Below, in pieces: positions 1 through 8,632 of a stretch of DNA of 64,000 nt. Under the pieces are notes generated by a model that worked only from the letters and a program-made list of their open reading frames with translations, made no database searches and was not told the DNA's origin. The stretch is from positions 1,178,001 through 1,242,000 of the forward strand of contig NZ_LN831029.1 of NCBI RefSeq assembly GCF_001457475.1, read 5' to 3'. This stretch comes from Achromobacter xylosoxidans. GTDB lineage: Bacteria; Pseudomonadota; Gammaproteobacteria; Burkholderiales; Burkholderiaceae_B. The translations under genes and the position numbers were made by a program. Position 1 is the stretch's first letter, and the number at the start of each line of letters is the position of its first letter.

Positions 1-2
1 AC

Positions 3-299
3 GAAAGGCCCTTCGTCTGCTTCGACGACACCGAGCATATCGCCATCCTGGCAGCGGCTCGCATGCTCGACTTGATTCCCCAGGTCGTCGTGATCGACAT
101 GACCGACGGCGTGGTGCATTCGGCACGTTGCGACGTCGGGCAGATCAAGGTGATCTGCTACGACGAAAGCAACCTCGACGAAGCCCCGGATGACGTCGTG
201 ACCGAGCAGCCAGTCGGCGATAAAGGTGCCTTGGTCCGCTGCTGGGCGCACATTCAGAACGCGGACGTCGACCCCGGGCTAAAGCTGGCCCGGGATTGA
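3..299 (+). CDS. Conserved ICE protein of unknown function, 5' end outside window
   Basis: The frame is open from the left edge and ends at 299, giving 98 visible residues; an internal Met at 63 is probably not the start. The protein is acidic, with a conserved-looking end (VRCWAHIQNADVDPGLKLARD less its last residue) and no membrane segment or catalytic motif I recognise. Small proteins of this kind lie upstream of pilL in PFGI-1-class ICEs. I recognise the context, not the biochemical function. A strong terminator follows it, which separates it from the tra operon. Confidence 0.6.
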   Translation, partial: ERPFVCFDDTEHIAILAAARMLDLIPQVVVIDMTDGVVHSARCDVGQIKVICYDESNLDEAPDDVVTEQPVGDKGALVRCWAHIQNADVDPGLKLARD

Positions 300-327
300 A
301 ACGGCGGGCATCACGCATCCACTTCAC

Positions 328-349
328 AGGCCCCGCTCGGGGCCTTTTC
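328..349 (+). terminator. Rho-independent terminator
   Basis: AGGCCCC, loop GCTC, GGGGCCT, then TTTCC: a perfect 7-bp GC-rich stem followed by a short T run. It lies 28 bases after the stop of the preceding ICE gene and about 160 bases before the PilL-N gene, so it most likely ends the upstream transcript. Confidence 0.75.
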
Positions 350-512
350 CTTGGGCAATCGCGCCGAAATGTGGCGATCGCTGGTGAGCAGGCTGACGGG
401 GCAGCGAATGTTCCAGGTCCCACAATCGGGGCAGCCCGCAGTTCGCATTCCTGACTGCTCACGCGGGCAAGCACGGCCAAGGTATCGGCATCGCAACAGA
501 TGAGCCGATGCC

Positions 513-1085
513 ATGCCCGCAATCCATCCATACAGGCGACTGGCCGGAGCCGGCCTGCTGGCCGCAGTCCTGGCCAGCGGCTGCACGACTATCCAGCCGC
601 CGCTGCCACCCGAACCCATCGGGGAAGTTGAGCCAGCCGTCGAACCCGAAGGCCCCGAGTACGTTCCAGTGGTGCGCTATGGCCGCTACACCCTCGTGGA
701 GCTGGCACCAATGGCGCAGCAGCGCGACCTGCTGCTGCAAACCATCGACGTGTCCATGCCCGAGAACGTCCGCGCCACCGTGGGCGACGGACTACGGCAC
801 GTGCTCAAGCGCAGTGGCTACCAGCTATGCGAAACCGCGCATGCGGTGATCGAGCTGTACGCGCTGCCGTTGCCGGCAGCGCACCTGCATCTCGGCCCCA
901 TGACCTTGCGCGATGCGTTGCTGACCCTGGCCGGCCCGGCCTGGGAACTGCACGCGGATGACCGCGCGCGACAGATTTGCTTCGAGCGGCCCGGAAACGG
1001 CACAGACGCTGATCACGCTCCCATGCTGCCCGCCACCGATGCGGTAGAGGTAGAGACGTTCCCGATCGCCGGGGGCCAGCCATGA
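513..1085 (+). CDS. pilL: PilL N-terminal-domain lipoprotein of the ICE conjugation system (TIGR03748 type)
   Basis: 190 residues. The N-terminus is a lipoprotein signal peptide with lipobox LASGC (Cys at residue 24), followed by a Pro/Glu-rich linker. The rest resembles the N-terminal domain of PilL (secretin-like periplasmic module), with motifs VRYGRYTLV and GDGLRHVLKRSGYQLC. The family is the first gene of the mating-pair module in PFGI-1-class elements and is presumed to sit on the outer membrane as part of a pilus or secretion channel. It overlaps the next gene by 4 bases (ATGA), so the two are translationally coupled. It is the short ICE form, not full-length PilL. Confidence 0.85.
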   Translation: MPAIHPYRRLAGAGLLAAVLASGCTTIQPPLPPEPIGEVEPAVEPEGPEYVPVVRYGRYTLVELAPMAQQRDLLLQTIDVSMPENVRATVGDGLRHVLKRSGYQLCETAHAVIELYALPLPAAHLHLGPMTLRDALLTLAGPAWELHADDRARQICFERPGNGTDADHAPMLPATDAVEVETFPIAGGQP

Positions 1086-1723
1086 ACATGCCGCAATCTG
1101 CCGAGCGCTCAACCGCTGCCGTGGTGGTGCAAAGCCTGCTCTGGCTTTGGTTGATCGGTCTGAGCGTCTTCGTGCTCCTGGGCTACCAGGCACTGAATGA
1201 TCAGACCGGCCAGGAACGCCTCAATACCCGGATGCAACACCTTGAAGCGCAGGTGGCCGGATTGACCGAAACCACCCAGACCTTGCAGCAGCGGCCTGCG
1301 GTCGCCACCGCCGCAGGTCTGCAAGACGTCCGTCATTCCCTGGAGGCACGCATTGCCCAGATCACGCAAGCCCTGAACGGCCGCGCCGCGACGGAAGATC
1401 TGGCCTCGTTGCGCACGGAGGTCGAGCAGATCAAGGCACGCCAGGCCGTTGCCCGCGCTCCCGCACCGGCGCAGCCACGCCCATCCAAGCCAGCCACCGC
1501 CAAGGCCGTGCCGCCGCCGTTGCTGTTTCGCGTCATCGGCACCGAACTGCGCGCTGGCATGCGCAGCGTCTCCGTCGCGACGAGCATCGGGGACTTCACC
1601 GCCAGCCAGGTGCAGGTGCTGCTGCCGGGCGATGCGATCGGTCCGTGGCGGTTGCAAGGCATCGAAGGCAGCACCGCCGTGTTCCAGGCCGACGGCCAGA
1701 CGCGCCGCGTGGCGATTCCTTGA
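1082..1723 (+). CDS. ICE inner-membrane coiled-coil protein, PilL-associated
   Basis: 213 residues. One membrane segment lies near residues 15-35 (LLWLWLIGLSVFVLLGY). A long Gln/Ala/Glu-rich coiled coil follows at about 45-130, then an Ala-Pro linker, then a C-terminal small beta domain (LLFRVIGTELRAGMRSVSV) reminiscent of PilP-type pilus alignment proteins. It starts within the end of the PilL-N gene and is followed 15 bases later by the PFL_4693-family gene. It is conserved by position in this ICE family. A bitopic connector between inner membrane and periplasm is an inference from the architecture; no precise function is known. Confidence 0.65.
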   Translation: MNMPQSAERSTAAVVVQSLLWLWLIGLSVFVLLGYQALNDQTGQERLNTRMQHLEAQVAGLTETTQTLQQRPAVATAAGLQDVRHSLEARIAQITQALNGRAATEDLASLRTEVEQIKARQAVARAPAPAQPRPSKPATAKAVPPPLLFRVIGTELRAGMRSVSVATSIGDFTASQVQVLLPGDAIGPWRLQGIEGSTAVFQADGQTRRVAIP

Positions 1724-1738
1724 ACCGAGGGCCGCACG

Positions 1739-2464
1739 ATGAAACGCCATCTCATCCCGACCCTGCTGCTGGCGGCGCTGCATCTACCCGTGTCGGCCCA
1801 ACAAGTGCCCCAGCAAGCCTCGATCGTTCAGCCCGGCCGCACCAGCCAAAGCCAGATCACGCAGAGCCAGGACGCCCAACTGGCGAAGGCCTGGGGCCTG
1901 CGCGATGACGAATTCGCCCGCTACCGCGAACTGATGGAAGGGCCCATCGGCACTTATTCGCCCAATCTGGACCCGCTTTCCGCCCTAGGCATCGAGGCCC
2001 AGTCGGACGAAGAGCGGCGACGCTATGCCGAGTTGCAGGTACAGGTCGAGGCGCGCCGTGTGGAAAAACTGCTCGCCTACCAGCGCGCCTATGACGAGGC
2101 TTGGCAGCGTCTGAACCCCGGCATGCTGCGCGTGAATCTGCCTGATGATGCGCTGAACACGGCCGCCGCGCGTGGCAGCGGCCGCATGGCGGTGTTCGTG
2201 AAGGACGGCTGCGCCGCGTGCAGTCAGGTCGTGCAGCGCTTGCAAACGTCAGGTACGCAGTTCGATCTCTACATGGTCGGCAGCCGCCAGGACGACGCAC
2301 GTATCCGCGACTGGGCCAAGCGCGCGCAGATCGACCCTGCCCGCGTGCGCAGCGGCAGCATCACGTTGAACCATGACGCCGGACGCTGGCTGTCGCTGGG
2401 CCTGCCGGGCGATCTACCGGCTGTCGTGCGAGAGGTGAACGGCCAATGGCAGCGCCAGCCTTGA
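1739..2464 (+). CDS. ICE protein, PFL_4693 family (TIGR03759), thioredoxin-like C-terminus
   Basis: 241 residues with a signal peptide ending around SAQQ. The middle contains the family-typical block AKAWGLRDDEFARYRELMEG (about residues 42-61), and the C-terminal part looks thioredoxin-like with a CxxC motif, C158-A-A-C161. Membership of TIGR03759 is clear from this block. The protein is probably periplasmic, and the CxxC suggests redox or disulfide handling of mating-apparatus parts (inference). Its last codons overlap the start of the transglycosylase gene. Confidence 0.85.
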   Translation: MKRHLIPTLLLAALHLPVSAQQVPQQASIVQPGRTSQSQITQSQDAQLAKAWGLRDDEFARYRELMEGPIGTYSPNLDPLSALGIEAQSDEERRRYAELQVQVEARRVEKLLAYQRAYDEAWQRLNPGMLRVNLPDDALNTAAARGSGRMAVFVKDGCAACSQVVQRLQTSGTQFDLYMVGSRQDDARIRDWAKRAQIDPARVRSGSITLNHDAGRWLSLGLPGDLPAVVREVNGQWQRQP

Positions 2465-3051
2465 CACCCTCATCGGTCTCGCGGGCGCTCTGGTCCCTCC
2501 TGCTTGCCGCAAGCCTGCAGGCCGGCACGGTCCATGCCCAGGAGATTCCGCCCCCGGCCTACCAGCTTGCCGCCCAGCGCGCGGGCATTCCCTCGGCCGT
2601 GCTCTACGCCGTGGCCCTGCAAGAGAGCGGGATTCGGCGCAACGGGCGTCTGGTGCCTTGGCCCTGGTCGCTCAACGTCGCGGGCCAGTCGCGCCGTTTT
2701 GCCACCCGTTCTGATGCCTGCTCGGGCCTCCAGCAGGCGATGCGCGCCACGCCGCACACGCGCATCGACGTGGGCCTGGGGCAGATCAACCTGGGCTACC
2801 ACGCGCAGCGCTTCAGCCATCCGTGCGAACTGCTCGATCCCTATCGCAACCTCGCCATCGCGGCGGAGATCCTCAAGGAGCAGCACACCCCCGGCGAGGA
2901 CTGGCTGCTGGCGATCGGTCGCTACCACCGTCCCGCAGGCGGTGAACCCGCTGCGCGCTATCGGCGCAGCGTGTCCCGCCACCTCGCTCGCGTGCAGGGC
3001 ACGCGCACAACCGGCGCGGCACATTCCCCGCGCCAGGAGAACTCTCCATGA
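2446..3051 (+). CDS. Lytic transglycosylase of the conjugation system (SLT domain)
   Basis: 201 residues. A signal peptide (LLAASLQAGTVHA) precedes an SLT-fold catalytic domain. The general acid is Glu60 in ALQESG, and the family signature VGLGQINLGYH lies near residues 108-118, with NLAIAAEIL further on. Such enzymes cut peptidoglycan strands so that the type IV secretion channel can cross the wall. It overlaps both neighbours by a few bases (18 at the start, 4 at the end), so it is coupled within the tra operon. The start at 2446 gives a clean signal peptide. Confidence 0.9.
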   Translation: MAAPALTPSSVSRALWSLLLAASLQAGTVHAQEIPPPAYQLAAQRAGIPSAVLYAVALQESGIRRNGRLVPWPWSLNVAGQSRRFATRSDACSGLQQAMRATPHTRIDVGLGQINLGYHAQRFSHPCELLDPYRNLAIAAEILKEQHTPGEDWLLAIGRYHRPAGGEPAARYRRSVSRHLARVQGTRTTGAAHSPRQENSP

Positions 3052-3587
3052 CGAAAACCCATTTGCCCTTTTGGGGCCTGCTCGTATCGCTCGCAGGCCT
3101 GCCGCTGGCCGTGCACGCCGGCGAACCGCTGATCGTGGTGGAAGACCATGGCGGCAGCTCGGCGCTGCCTTATTACGAGGCGCTCAACCTGCAACCGCGC
3201 GGCAATGGTGCGGCACCGCCGCCCATCCCGACACCGCAGGTTCCCGCCACGCCTGCGGACGAGGCCGCCATGCTGCCAGTGCGCAGCGCCAAGCTCACGC
3301 CAGGCACTGTGGCACGGCGGGTGATCGAGGCACCGGGCCTGCGGGCCTTTGTTGTCGTGGGGGACGACGAGGTTTCCCGCGCCTGGTTGCAGCGCCGTGC
3401 TGACTCGCTGCGCGAGCGCAGCGCGGTAGGCCTGGTCGTCAATGTCGAGACCGTACAAGCCCTGGCGCGGCTGCGCGCCCTGGTGCCTGGCGTGCCACTG
3501 GCACCCGTGGCCGGCGACGACCTGGCCGAACGCCTGGGCCTGCGGCACTACCCGGTGCTGATCACGGCCACCGGCATCGAGCAATGA
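3048..3587 (+). CDS. ICE protein, PFL_4695 family (TIGR03765)
   Basis: 179 residues with a signal peptide (LLVSLAGLPLAVHAG). The mature part starts EPLIVVEDHGGSSALPYYEA, a block typical of TIGR03765, and ends with a region predicted to be an alpha/beta fold. It lies in the normal place between the transglycosylase and TraD. The function is unknown; a periplasmic component of the mating apparatus is inferred from the signal peptide and operon position. The stop is 4 bases before the TraD start. Confidence 0.85.
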   Translation: MTKTHLPFWGLLVSLAGLPLAVHAGEPLIVVEDHGGSSALPYYEALNLQPRGNGAAPPPIPTPQVPATPADEAAMLPVRSAKLTPGTVARRVIEAPGLRAFVVVGDDEVSRAWLQRRADSLRERSAVGLVVNVETVQALARLRALVPGVPLAPVAGDDLAERLGLRHYPVLITATGIEQ

Positions 3588-3591
3588 CACC

Positions 3592-5778
3592 ATGTCGGGG
3601 AAACAGCCGGTCGAGGTGCTGCTACGCCCAGCGGTGGAGCTATACACCGTCGCGGCGTGTGCAGGCGCCGCGTTTCTGTCCCTGGTGGCCCCATGGTCGC
3701 TCGCGCTGAGTCCGGCCATGGGCGTGGGCAGCGCCATGGCGTTCGGCGCCTACGGTGTACTCCGCTACCGTGATGCCCGCGACATCCTGCGCTACCGGCG
3801 CAACATCCGCCGTCTGCCGCGCTACGTGATGACCAGCAAGGACGTGCCGGTCAGCCAGCAGCGGCTTTTCATTGGGCGTGGCTTCCTGTGGGAGCAGAAA
3901 CATACCCATAGGCTCATGCAGACGTATCGGCCGGAATTCCGCCGCTATGCGGAGCCGACGCCGGGCTACCGTCTGGTACGCAGGCTGGAAGAGCGCTTTG
4001 AGTTCGCGCCGTTTCCGCTCTCCCGGCTGTCGAAACTCACCGCCTGGGATGTGCCTTTCAACCCCGTGCGGCCGCTGCCGCCCGTGGGCGGCCTGCCGCG
4101 CCTGCACGGCATCGAACCCGACGAGGTGGACGTCAGCCTGCCGCTCGGCGAGCGTGTCGGCCATTCGCTGGTGCTGGGCACGACGCGCGTGGGCAAGACG
4201 CGGCTTGCCGAGCTGTTCGTGACCCAGGACATCAGGCGCAAGAACGCTGCCGGCGAACATGAGGTCGTGATCGTCATTGACCCGAAGGGCGACGCGGATC
4301 TCTTGAAGAGGATGTACGTGGAAGCCAAGCGCGCAGGCCGCGAAGGCGAGTTCTACATTTTTCATCTGGGCTGGCCGGAAATCAGCGCCCGCTACAACGC
4401 CGTGGGTCGCTTTGGCCGCATCTCGGAAGTCGCCACACGCATCGCAGGGCAGCTCTCCGGCGAGGGTAACTCGGCCGCCTTCAGGGAGTTTGCCTGGCGC
4501 TTCGTCAATATCATCGCCCGCGCCCTGGTGGAACTGGGGCAGCGCCCGGATTACATGCTGATCCAGCGGCATGTGATCAACATCGACGCGCTGTTTCTGG
4601 AATACGCCCAGCACTACTTCGCCAAGACGGAACCCAAGGCCTGGGAAGTGATCGTGCAGATCGAGGCCAAGCTCAACGAGAAGAACATCCCGCGCAACAT
4701 GATCGGGCGCGAGAAGCGCGTGGTCGCGCTGGAGCAGTACCTCTCCCAGGCACGCAACTACGACCCCGTGCTCGATGGTCTGCGCTCGGCCGTGCGCTAC
4801 GACAAAACCTACTTCGACAAGATCGTCGCATCGCTCCTGCCCCTGCTGGAGAAGCTGACCAGCGGCAAGATCGCCCAGCTCCTGGCGCCAAACTACTCCG
4901 ACTTGGCGGACCCCAGACCGATCTTCGACTGGATGCAGATCATAAGGAAGAGAGCGGTGGTCTATGTGGGTCTGGATGCGCTGTCCGACGCCGAGGTCGC
5001 CGCCGCCGTCGGCAACTCCATGTTCTCTGACCTGGTATCGGTCGCCGGGCACATCTACAAACACGGCATCGACGATGGTCTGCCTGGCGCATCGGCCGGT
5101 ACGCGGGTGCCGATCAACGTCCACGCGGATGAATTCAATGAACTCATGGGGGATGAGTTCATCCCCCTCATCAACAAGGGTGGCGGTGCGGGTCTGCAAG
5201 TCACGGCCTATACGCAGACGCTCTCGGACATCGAGGCGCGCATCGGCAACAGGGCCAAAGCCGGTCAGGTGATCGGTAACTTCAACAACCTGTTCATGCT
5301 GCGGGTCAGGGAGACAGCGACCGCCGAGTTGCTCACCCGACAACTCCCAAAGGTCGAGGTCTACACCACCACCATCGTCTCGGGCGCGACGGACAGCTCG
5401 GACATCCGCGGCGCGACGGATTTCACCTCGAATACACAGGACCGCATCAGCATGTCCAGCGTGCCGATGATCGAGCCATCGCACGTCGTTGCCCTGCCCA
5501 AAGGGCAGTGTTTCGCGCTGCTGCAGGGCGGTCAGCTCTGGAAGATTCGGATGCCGCTGCCCGCGCCAGACCCGGACGAATTGATGCCGCAGGACTTGCA
5601 GCAGCTGGCCAGCTACATGCGCCAGAGCTACACCGACGCGACCCAGTGGTGGGAGTTCACCGGCTCTCCTGCTTTGCAGGACGCAGCCTTGCCGGAGGAT
5701 CTGCTGGATGATGCAATCACCCAGACGAGTGGCGTCAACGCCGCTGATGGCGCTGCCGACAGCGAGGCCGCTCCATGA
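3592..5778 (+). CDS. traD: Type IV coupling protein TraD (SXT/TOL subfamily)
   Basis: 728 residues. The N-terminus has two membrane segments (about residues 15-60). The motor domain starts around residue 175, with Walker A GTTRVGKT (196-203, Lys202). IVIDPKGDADL follows, and a Walker B-like acidic stretch, HADEFNELMGDEF, lies near residue 515. This hexameric ATPase hands the relaxase-DNA complex to the secretion channel at the inner membrane. The length is normal for the TIGR03743 family. The PFL_4697-family membrane protein follows with a 4-base overlap. A 719-codon open frame on the opposite strand is a high-GC shadow. Confidence 0.95.
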   Translation: MSGKQPVEVLLRPAVELYTVAACAGAAFLSLVAPWSLALSPAMGVGSAMAFGAYGVLRYRDARDILRYRRNIRRLPRYVMTSKDVPVSQQRLFIGRGFLWEQKHTHRLMQTYRPEFRRYAEPTPGYRLVRRLEERFEFAPFPLSRLSKLTAWDVPFNPVRPLPPVGGLPRLHGIEPDEVDVSLPLGERVGHSLVLGTTRVGKTRLAELFVTQDIRRKNAAGEHEVVIVIDPKGDADLLKRMYVEAKRAGREGEFYIFHLGWPEISARYNAVGRFGRISEVATRIAGQLSGEGNSAAFREFAWRFVNIIARALVELGQRPDYMLIQRHVINIDALFLEYAQHYFAKTEPKAWEVIVQIEAKLNEKNIPRNMIGREKRVVALEQYLSQARNYDPVLDGLRSAVRYDKTYFDKIVASLLPLLEKLTSGKIAQLLAPNYSDLADPRPIFDWMQIIRKRAVVYVGLDALSDAEVAAAVGNSMFSDLVSVAGHIYKHGIDDGLPGASAGTRVPINVHADEFNELMGDEFIPLINKGGGAGLQVTAYTQTLSDIEARIGNRAKAGQVIGNFNNLFMLRVRETATAELLTRQLPKVEVYTTTIVSGATDSSDIRGATDFTSNTQDRISMSSVPMIEPSHVVALPKGQCFALLQGGQLWKIRMPLPAPDPDELMPQDLQQLASYMRQSYTDATQWWEFTGSPALQDAALPEDLLDDAITQTSGVNAADGAADSEAAP

Positions 5779-6524
5779 GCGATGCCGCCGCCACTGCACG
5801 TAAAGAACAGAACCAGCGGCAAGGTCTGATCGTCGGCACCGTCACGCTGCCGTTCCAGCTGCTTGGGGTGCTGATCGGCTCGCTGCTGTTTTCCATCGTG
5901 GTCGAGTGCGTGGGCATGCACTTGTTCTGGAAGGACCAGGGCTGGCGGCATTCCCAGCAGATGCTGCAGTACGAGCTGGGGCACCTGTCCAACCACTTCA
6001 CGCGCAGCGTGGTCGTGCAGGAACCAGGGCGCACGGCACACGAGCTGGTGGATACCGGCTACGAATGGGTGTTCGTCCGCACGGGACTATTGGAACGGAT
6101 GAGCCAGACCGCCGAACGAGCACGGGCGCCCAGCCATGAGCAGGTGCGGAATTTCCGCTACTGGATCAGCCAGGTCTACGTGTGGGCCGAGAGCTATCTC
6201 GTCGCAGCGGCATTCACGACGCTCACGTTCCTTGTTCGCTTGCTGGTTCTGGTGCTCACGCTGCCGCTGATCTTCACCGCGGCGTTCGTGGGTCTGATCG
6301 ACGGACTGGTGCGGCGGGATGTGCGCCGGTTTGGGGCAGGCCGGGAATCCGGCTTCATCTACCACAGAGCGAAGGCGAGCCTAATGCCGCTGGCCGTACT
6401 ACCCTGGGTGACGTACTTGGCACTGCCGATCTCGGTCCATCCGTTGGTGATCCTCTTGCCCAGCGCTGCCTTGCTGGGACTGGCTGTAAGCCTGACTGCG
6501 GGCAGCTTCAAGAAATACCTATGA
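5775..6524 (+). CDS. ICE membrane protein, PFL_4697 family (TIGR03747, DUF4400)
   Basis: 249 residues with four hydrophobic segments: about 20-45, 145-160, 165-185 and 205-240. The conserved block LIFTAAFVGLIDGLVRRDVR lies near residues 171-190. It is always paired with TraD in these elements and may help to place or regulate the coupling protein in the inner membrane (inference). It is the last tra gene before the defence island; in this ICE family the RAQPRD gene normally comes next, so the island occupies a known insertion point. Confidence 0.9.
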   Translation: MSDAAATARKEQNQRQGLIVGTVTLPFQLLGVLIGSLLFSIVVECVGMHLFWKDQGWRHSQQMLQYELGHLSNHFTRSVVVQEPGRTAHELVDTGYEWVFVRTGLLERMSQTAERARAPSHEQVRNFRYWISQVYVWAESYLVAAAFTTLTFLVRLLVLVLTLPLIFTAAFVGLIDGLVRRDVRRFGAGRESGFIYHRAKASLMPLAVLPWVTYLALPISVHPLVILLPSAALLGLAVSLTAGSFKKYL

Positions 6525-6659
6525 CGTGACACGGGCCGCACAGCGCTGCAAAGCCGCGTGCGGCTCATCGGTGCTGCCGGGTATCAAGTGCGGCATTCAA
6601 CGCCGCAACCGCTTCGACACCCGCGTCTCAAACGTGGATGTGTCTTGCTTCCATGCGTG

Positions 6660-7712
6660 CTATGGCTTGTGGAAGTTCTCTGCGAAGTAGTCAATTACCT
6701 GGGACGCCTGCGTCCCCTGGCGGAAGCGCTTCTGCTCCTCGAAGTCGATCGAGGGCAGCATGTGGATCAGTTGATGATCGGCATACAGCGCCATGACCTC
6801 CCGGGCGTCCAGCGCCCCGGCGCGTTGTCCCGTGAGCGTGTTCGCCGCCTCGATGACCGCGCCGATCATTACGTCCGTCATCTGCACGGCGGGACTGTTC
6901 CGGGAGTCGACCTGCGTTACCGACTGGAGCTTGAGCGGGAGGGTGATGCTGGCGATCTCCGACTGGCGGAACGTGACCACGTCCTCGTGGCGGATGTAGC
7001 GCTGCAGCAAGTCGTGATAGGTCAGCAGGTTCTTCGACTGGTCGTGCTCGACACGATACGGACCGTCGGCCATGGCCTCCATCCGGCTGACCAGGGACTG
7101 CAGCACCACGAGGGCGGCATCCGTGTTGACGCCGGGCGTGGCGATCGCTCGCAGGCACTCGGGGGCGGCGAACTGCGCCAAGGGCCCCAGCGCTTCCGGT
7201 AGTTCCTGCCAGCGCGAGGCGCGCGCAGCCTCGACCAGGTCGGCGAGCGCCGCCGGGCTCTTCTCCTTCACCGCGCGCTGGAAACTCGCCAGCAGGCGGT
7301 CGAGAGCGCCCCTCCCGAGCAGCGTTGGCCCGACCGTGTACAGCAGGGATGCCAGCGAGTAGTTCTGCCCGTCCTCGTAGAAGTCCATCCCGCGCTCGTA
7401 GTAGAACGGCTCGACGGCATAGTCCAGGAACATCAGCAGCAACAGGTAGCGCTTGTCGCAAACGTAGGTCACGCACTTGTGGTGGCCCAGCAAGTCACGT
7501 TGCAGCGCCATCAGGCGGGGGCGGTTGGCCGGCCGTCGCGCCAAGGCCCGGTACTTCAGTTCGTCCGCCTGCAGCTTGGGAAAGTGCTCCCGGATCAGGC
7601 GCCTTGCCTCATCGTCTTCGATGGCGATGGCCGTCGCGCCCTGGAACCGCTGCTCGGGATTCAGGAGGTCGAAGCCGGTGTAGCCGCTCTCGTCGATCCG
7701 GAAGCATTCCAT
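6660..7712 (-). CDS. DUF3800-domain protein
   Basis: 350 residues. It begins with the DUF3800 signature FRIDESGYTGFDLLNPEQRF (residues 4-23), carrying the conserved Asp-Glu pair. A C-terminal acidic motif, VDSRNSPAVQMTDVMIGAV, lies near residue 270; the late Q..D is typical of the family. DUF3800 has an RNase H-like fold and is often found in mobile elements and defence islands, but its activity is not established. Its ATG lies directly after the stop of the 48-codon gene, so it is the third gene of a tight operon with an MbcA/ParS-like protein. A nuclease effector or toxin role is an inference. Confidence 0.8.
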   Translation of the reverse strand: MECFRIDESGYTGFDLLNPEQRFQGATAIAIEDDEARRLIREHFPKLQADELKYRALARRPANRPRLMALQRDLLGHHKCVTYVCDKRYLLLLMFLDYAVEPFYYERGMDFYEDGQNYSLASLLYTVGPTLLGRGALDRLLASFQRAVKEKSPAALADLVEAARASRWQELPEALGPLAQFAAPECLRAIATPGVNTDAALVVLQSLVSRMEAMADGPYRVEHDQSKNLLTYHDLLQRYIRHEDVVTFRQSEIASITLPLKLQSVTQVDSRNSPAVQMTDVMIGAVIEAANTLTGQRAGALDAREVMALYADHQLIHMLPSIDFEEQKRFRQGTQASQVIDYFAENFHKP

Positions 7713-7859
7713 TCAACTCTTCCCCGGAATGATGGGAACCGTGCCCTCGGCCAGTTCGGTGAAAGAGGCGTGCAGGTCGCCCGCCGGCTCCGGCGTGGCC
7801 GATGACGGCGCGGTAGCCGGCTCGTGCTCCGCGACAGGCTGCGGGCGACGCCTAGGCAT
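7713..7859 (-). CDS. Small 48-residue linker ORF between MbcA/ParS-like and DUF3800 genes
   Basis: It starts at the ATG at 7859, overlapping the end of the upstream gene by 8 bases, and stops immediately before the DUF3800 start codon. The product begins MPRRRPQP, has a Pro/Ala/Glu-rich disordered middle, and ends HASFTELAEGTVPIIPGKS. The seamless junctions on both sides argue for a real gene. I do not recognise a family. It could be a small antitoxin or adaptor (inference from position only). Confidence 0.55.
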   Translation of the reverse strand: MPRRRPQPVAEHEPATAPSSATPEPAGDLHASFTELAEGTVPIIPGKS

Positions 7860-8526
7860 GGGCGACTTCCTGGACCTCGTCCTCGGCGGCTGCGATGACG
7901 CGCTGTGGCACCGAGGCCAGCAGGTCCTGCGGACGCTTGCCGCCAAGAAAGCTGTTCTCGGATCGGAACCAGTAGGCCATGCCCCAGCCGTCCTTGTGGC
8001 CGGCGAAGGCCTCGATGACCTTGGCCAGCGACTTCAGCGGACGAAAGTCCGCATCGGCGTCCAGACCGTAGCCCGGAAAGTAGTCGATGCCGCCGTGGCT
8101 GATGGCGAAGATCTGGCCTTGCTTCTTCCACTTGTTGGGCTGTGCGCTCGGATTGCGGGTGCTCAATCCTGCCAACTGCGCGATCTGCGCCGCCGTCAGC
8201 CAATCGCCGCTCTCCAGCACCGCCTTGCGCGCCTGCACCAGCATGCTCGCTTCCTTCAGCAGCCTGGGCGATGCCGGATTGCGCGGCACCAACACCTCGG
8301 CCAGCCGTTCGAGCGATTCGCGATCCTGGCGTTCAAGCAACACCTCGAACATGGACGACGCGACATTGGTGAAGTTCTCCGCCAGCGCCGCGAAGACATT
8401 GGGCTTGATGTGGTCGAACGCCACCACCAGCACGCGGTCGGCCTGGGAACGGCCGAGCCGGGCCTGAACTTCTTTGGGCGTGCCCACCAGGGTCGACACG
8501 CCGGGGTGGTCCGCAACGACGCTCAT
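7852..8526 (-). CDS. Xre/MbcA/ParS-like antitoxin-type protein (DUF2384-like C-terminus)
   Basis: 224 residues. A helical N-terminal region is followed by a helix-turn-helix-like segment (WLTAAQIAQLAGLS, about residues 110-123). The C-terminal part, GWGMAYWFRSENSFLGGKRP then QDLL, resembles the MbcA/ParS toxin-binding domain: Trp pair, LGG, then a Pro-x-DLL helix. Such proteins usually neutralise a toxin and repress their own promoter. It leads the operon with the 48-residue ORF and DUF3800, so DUF3800 may be the partner effector. The promoter would lie in the AT-rich gap 8527-8632 shared with the divergent AbiH gene. Confidence 0.6.
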   Translation of the reverse strand: MSVVADHPGVSTLVGTPKEVQARLGRSQADRVLVVAFDHIKPNVFAALAENFTNVASSMFEVLLERQDRESLERLAEVLVPRNPASPRLLKEASMLVQARKAVLESGDWLTAAQIAQLAGLSTRNPSAQPNKWKKQGQIFAISHGGIDYFPGYGLDADADFRPLKSLAKVIEAFAGHKDGWGMAYWFRSENSFLGGKRPQDLLASVPQRVIAAAEDEVQEVAHA

Positions 8527-8632
8527 GGCCGGTTCCTCGTTGGGTTATTTAGACTATTTTATATTGACATATCGAGCATAACCTTCAACTACCCGGGTTT
8601 CCGGGCAACCCAAACACCCAGCGGAGCACACC

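Noticed and set aside
3640..5799. 719-codon open frame antisense to traD
   Set aside because: High-GC shadow; traD has full motifs and length, and the antisense product shows no family features.
6550..6565. Small GC palindrome after the PFL_4697 gene as a terminator
   Set aside because: AGCCGC-GT-GCGGCT has only a 2-base loop and no T run.
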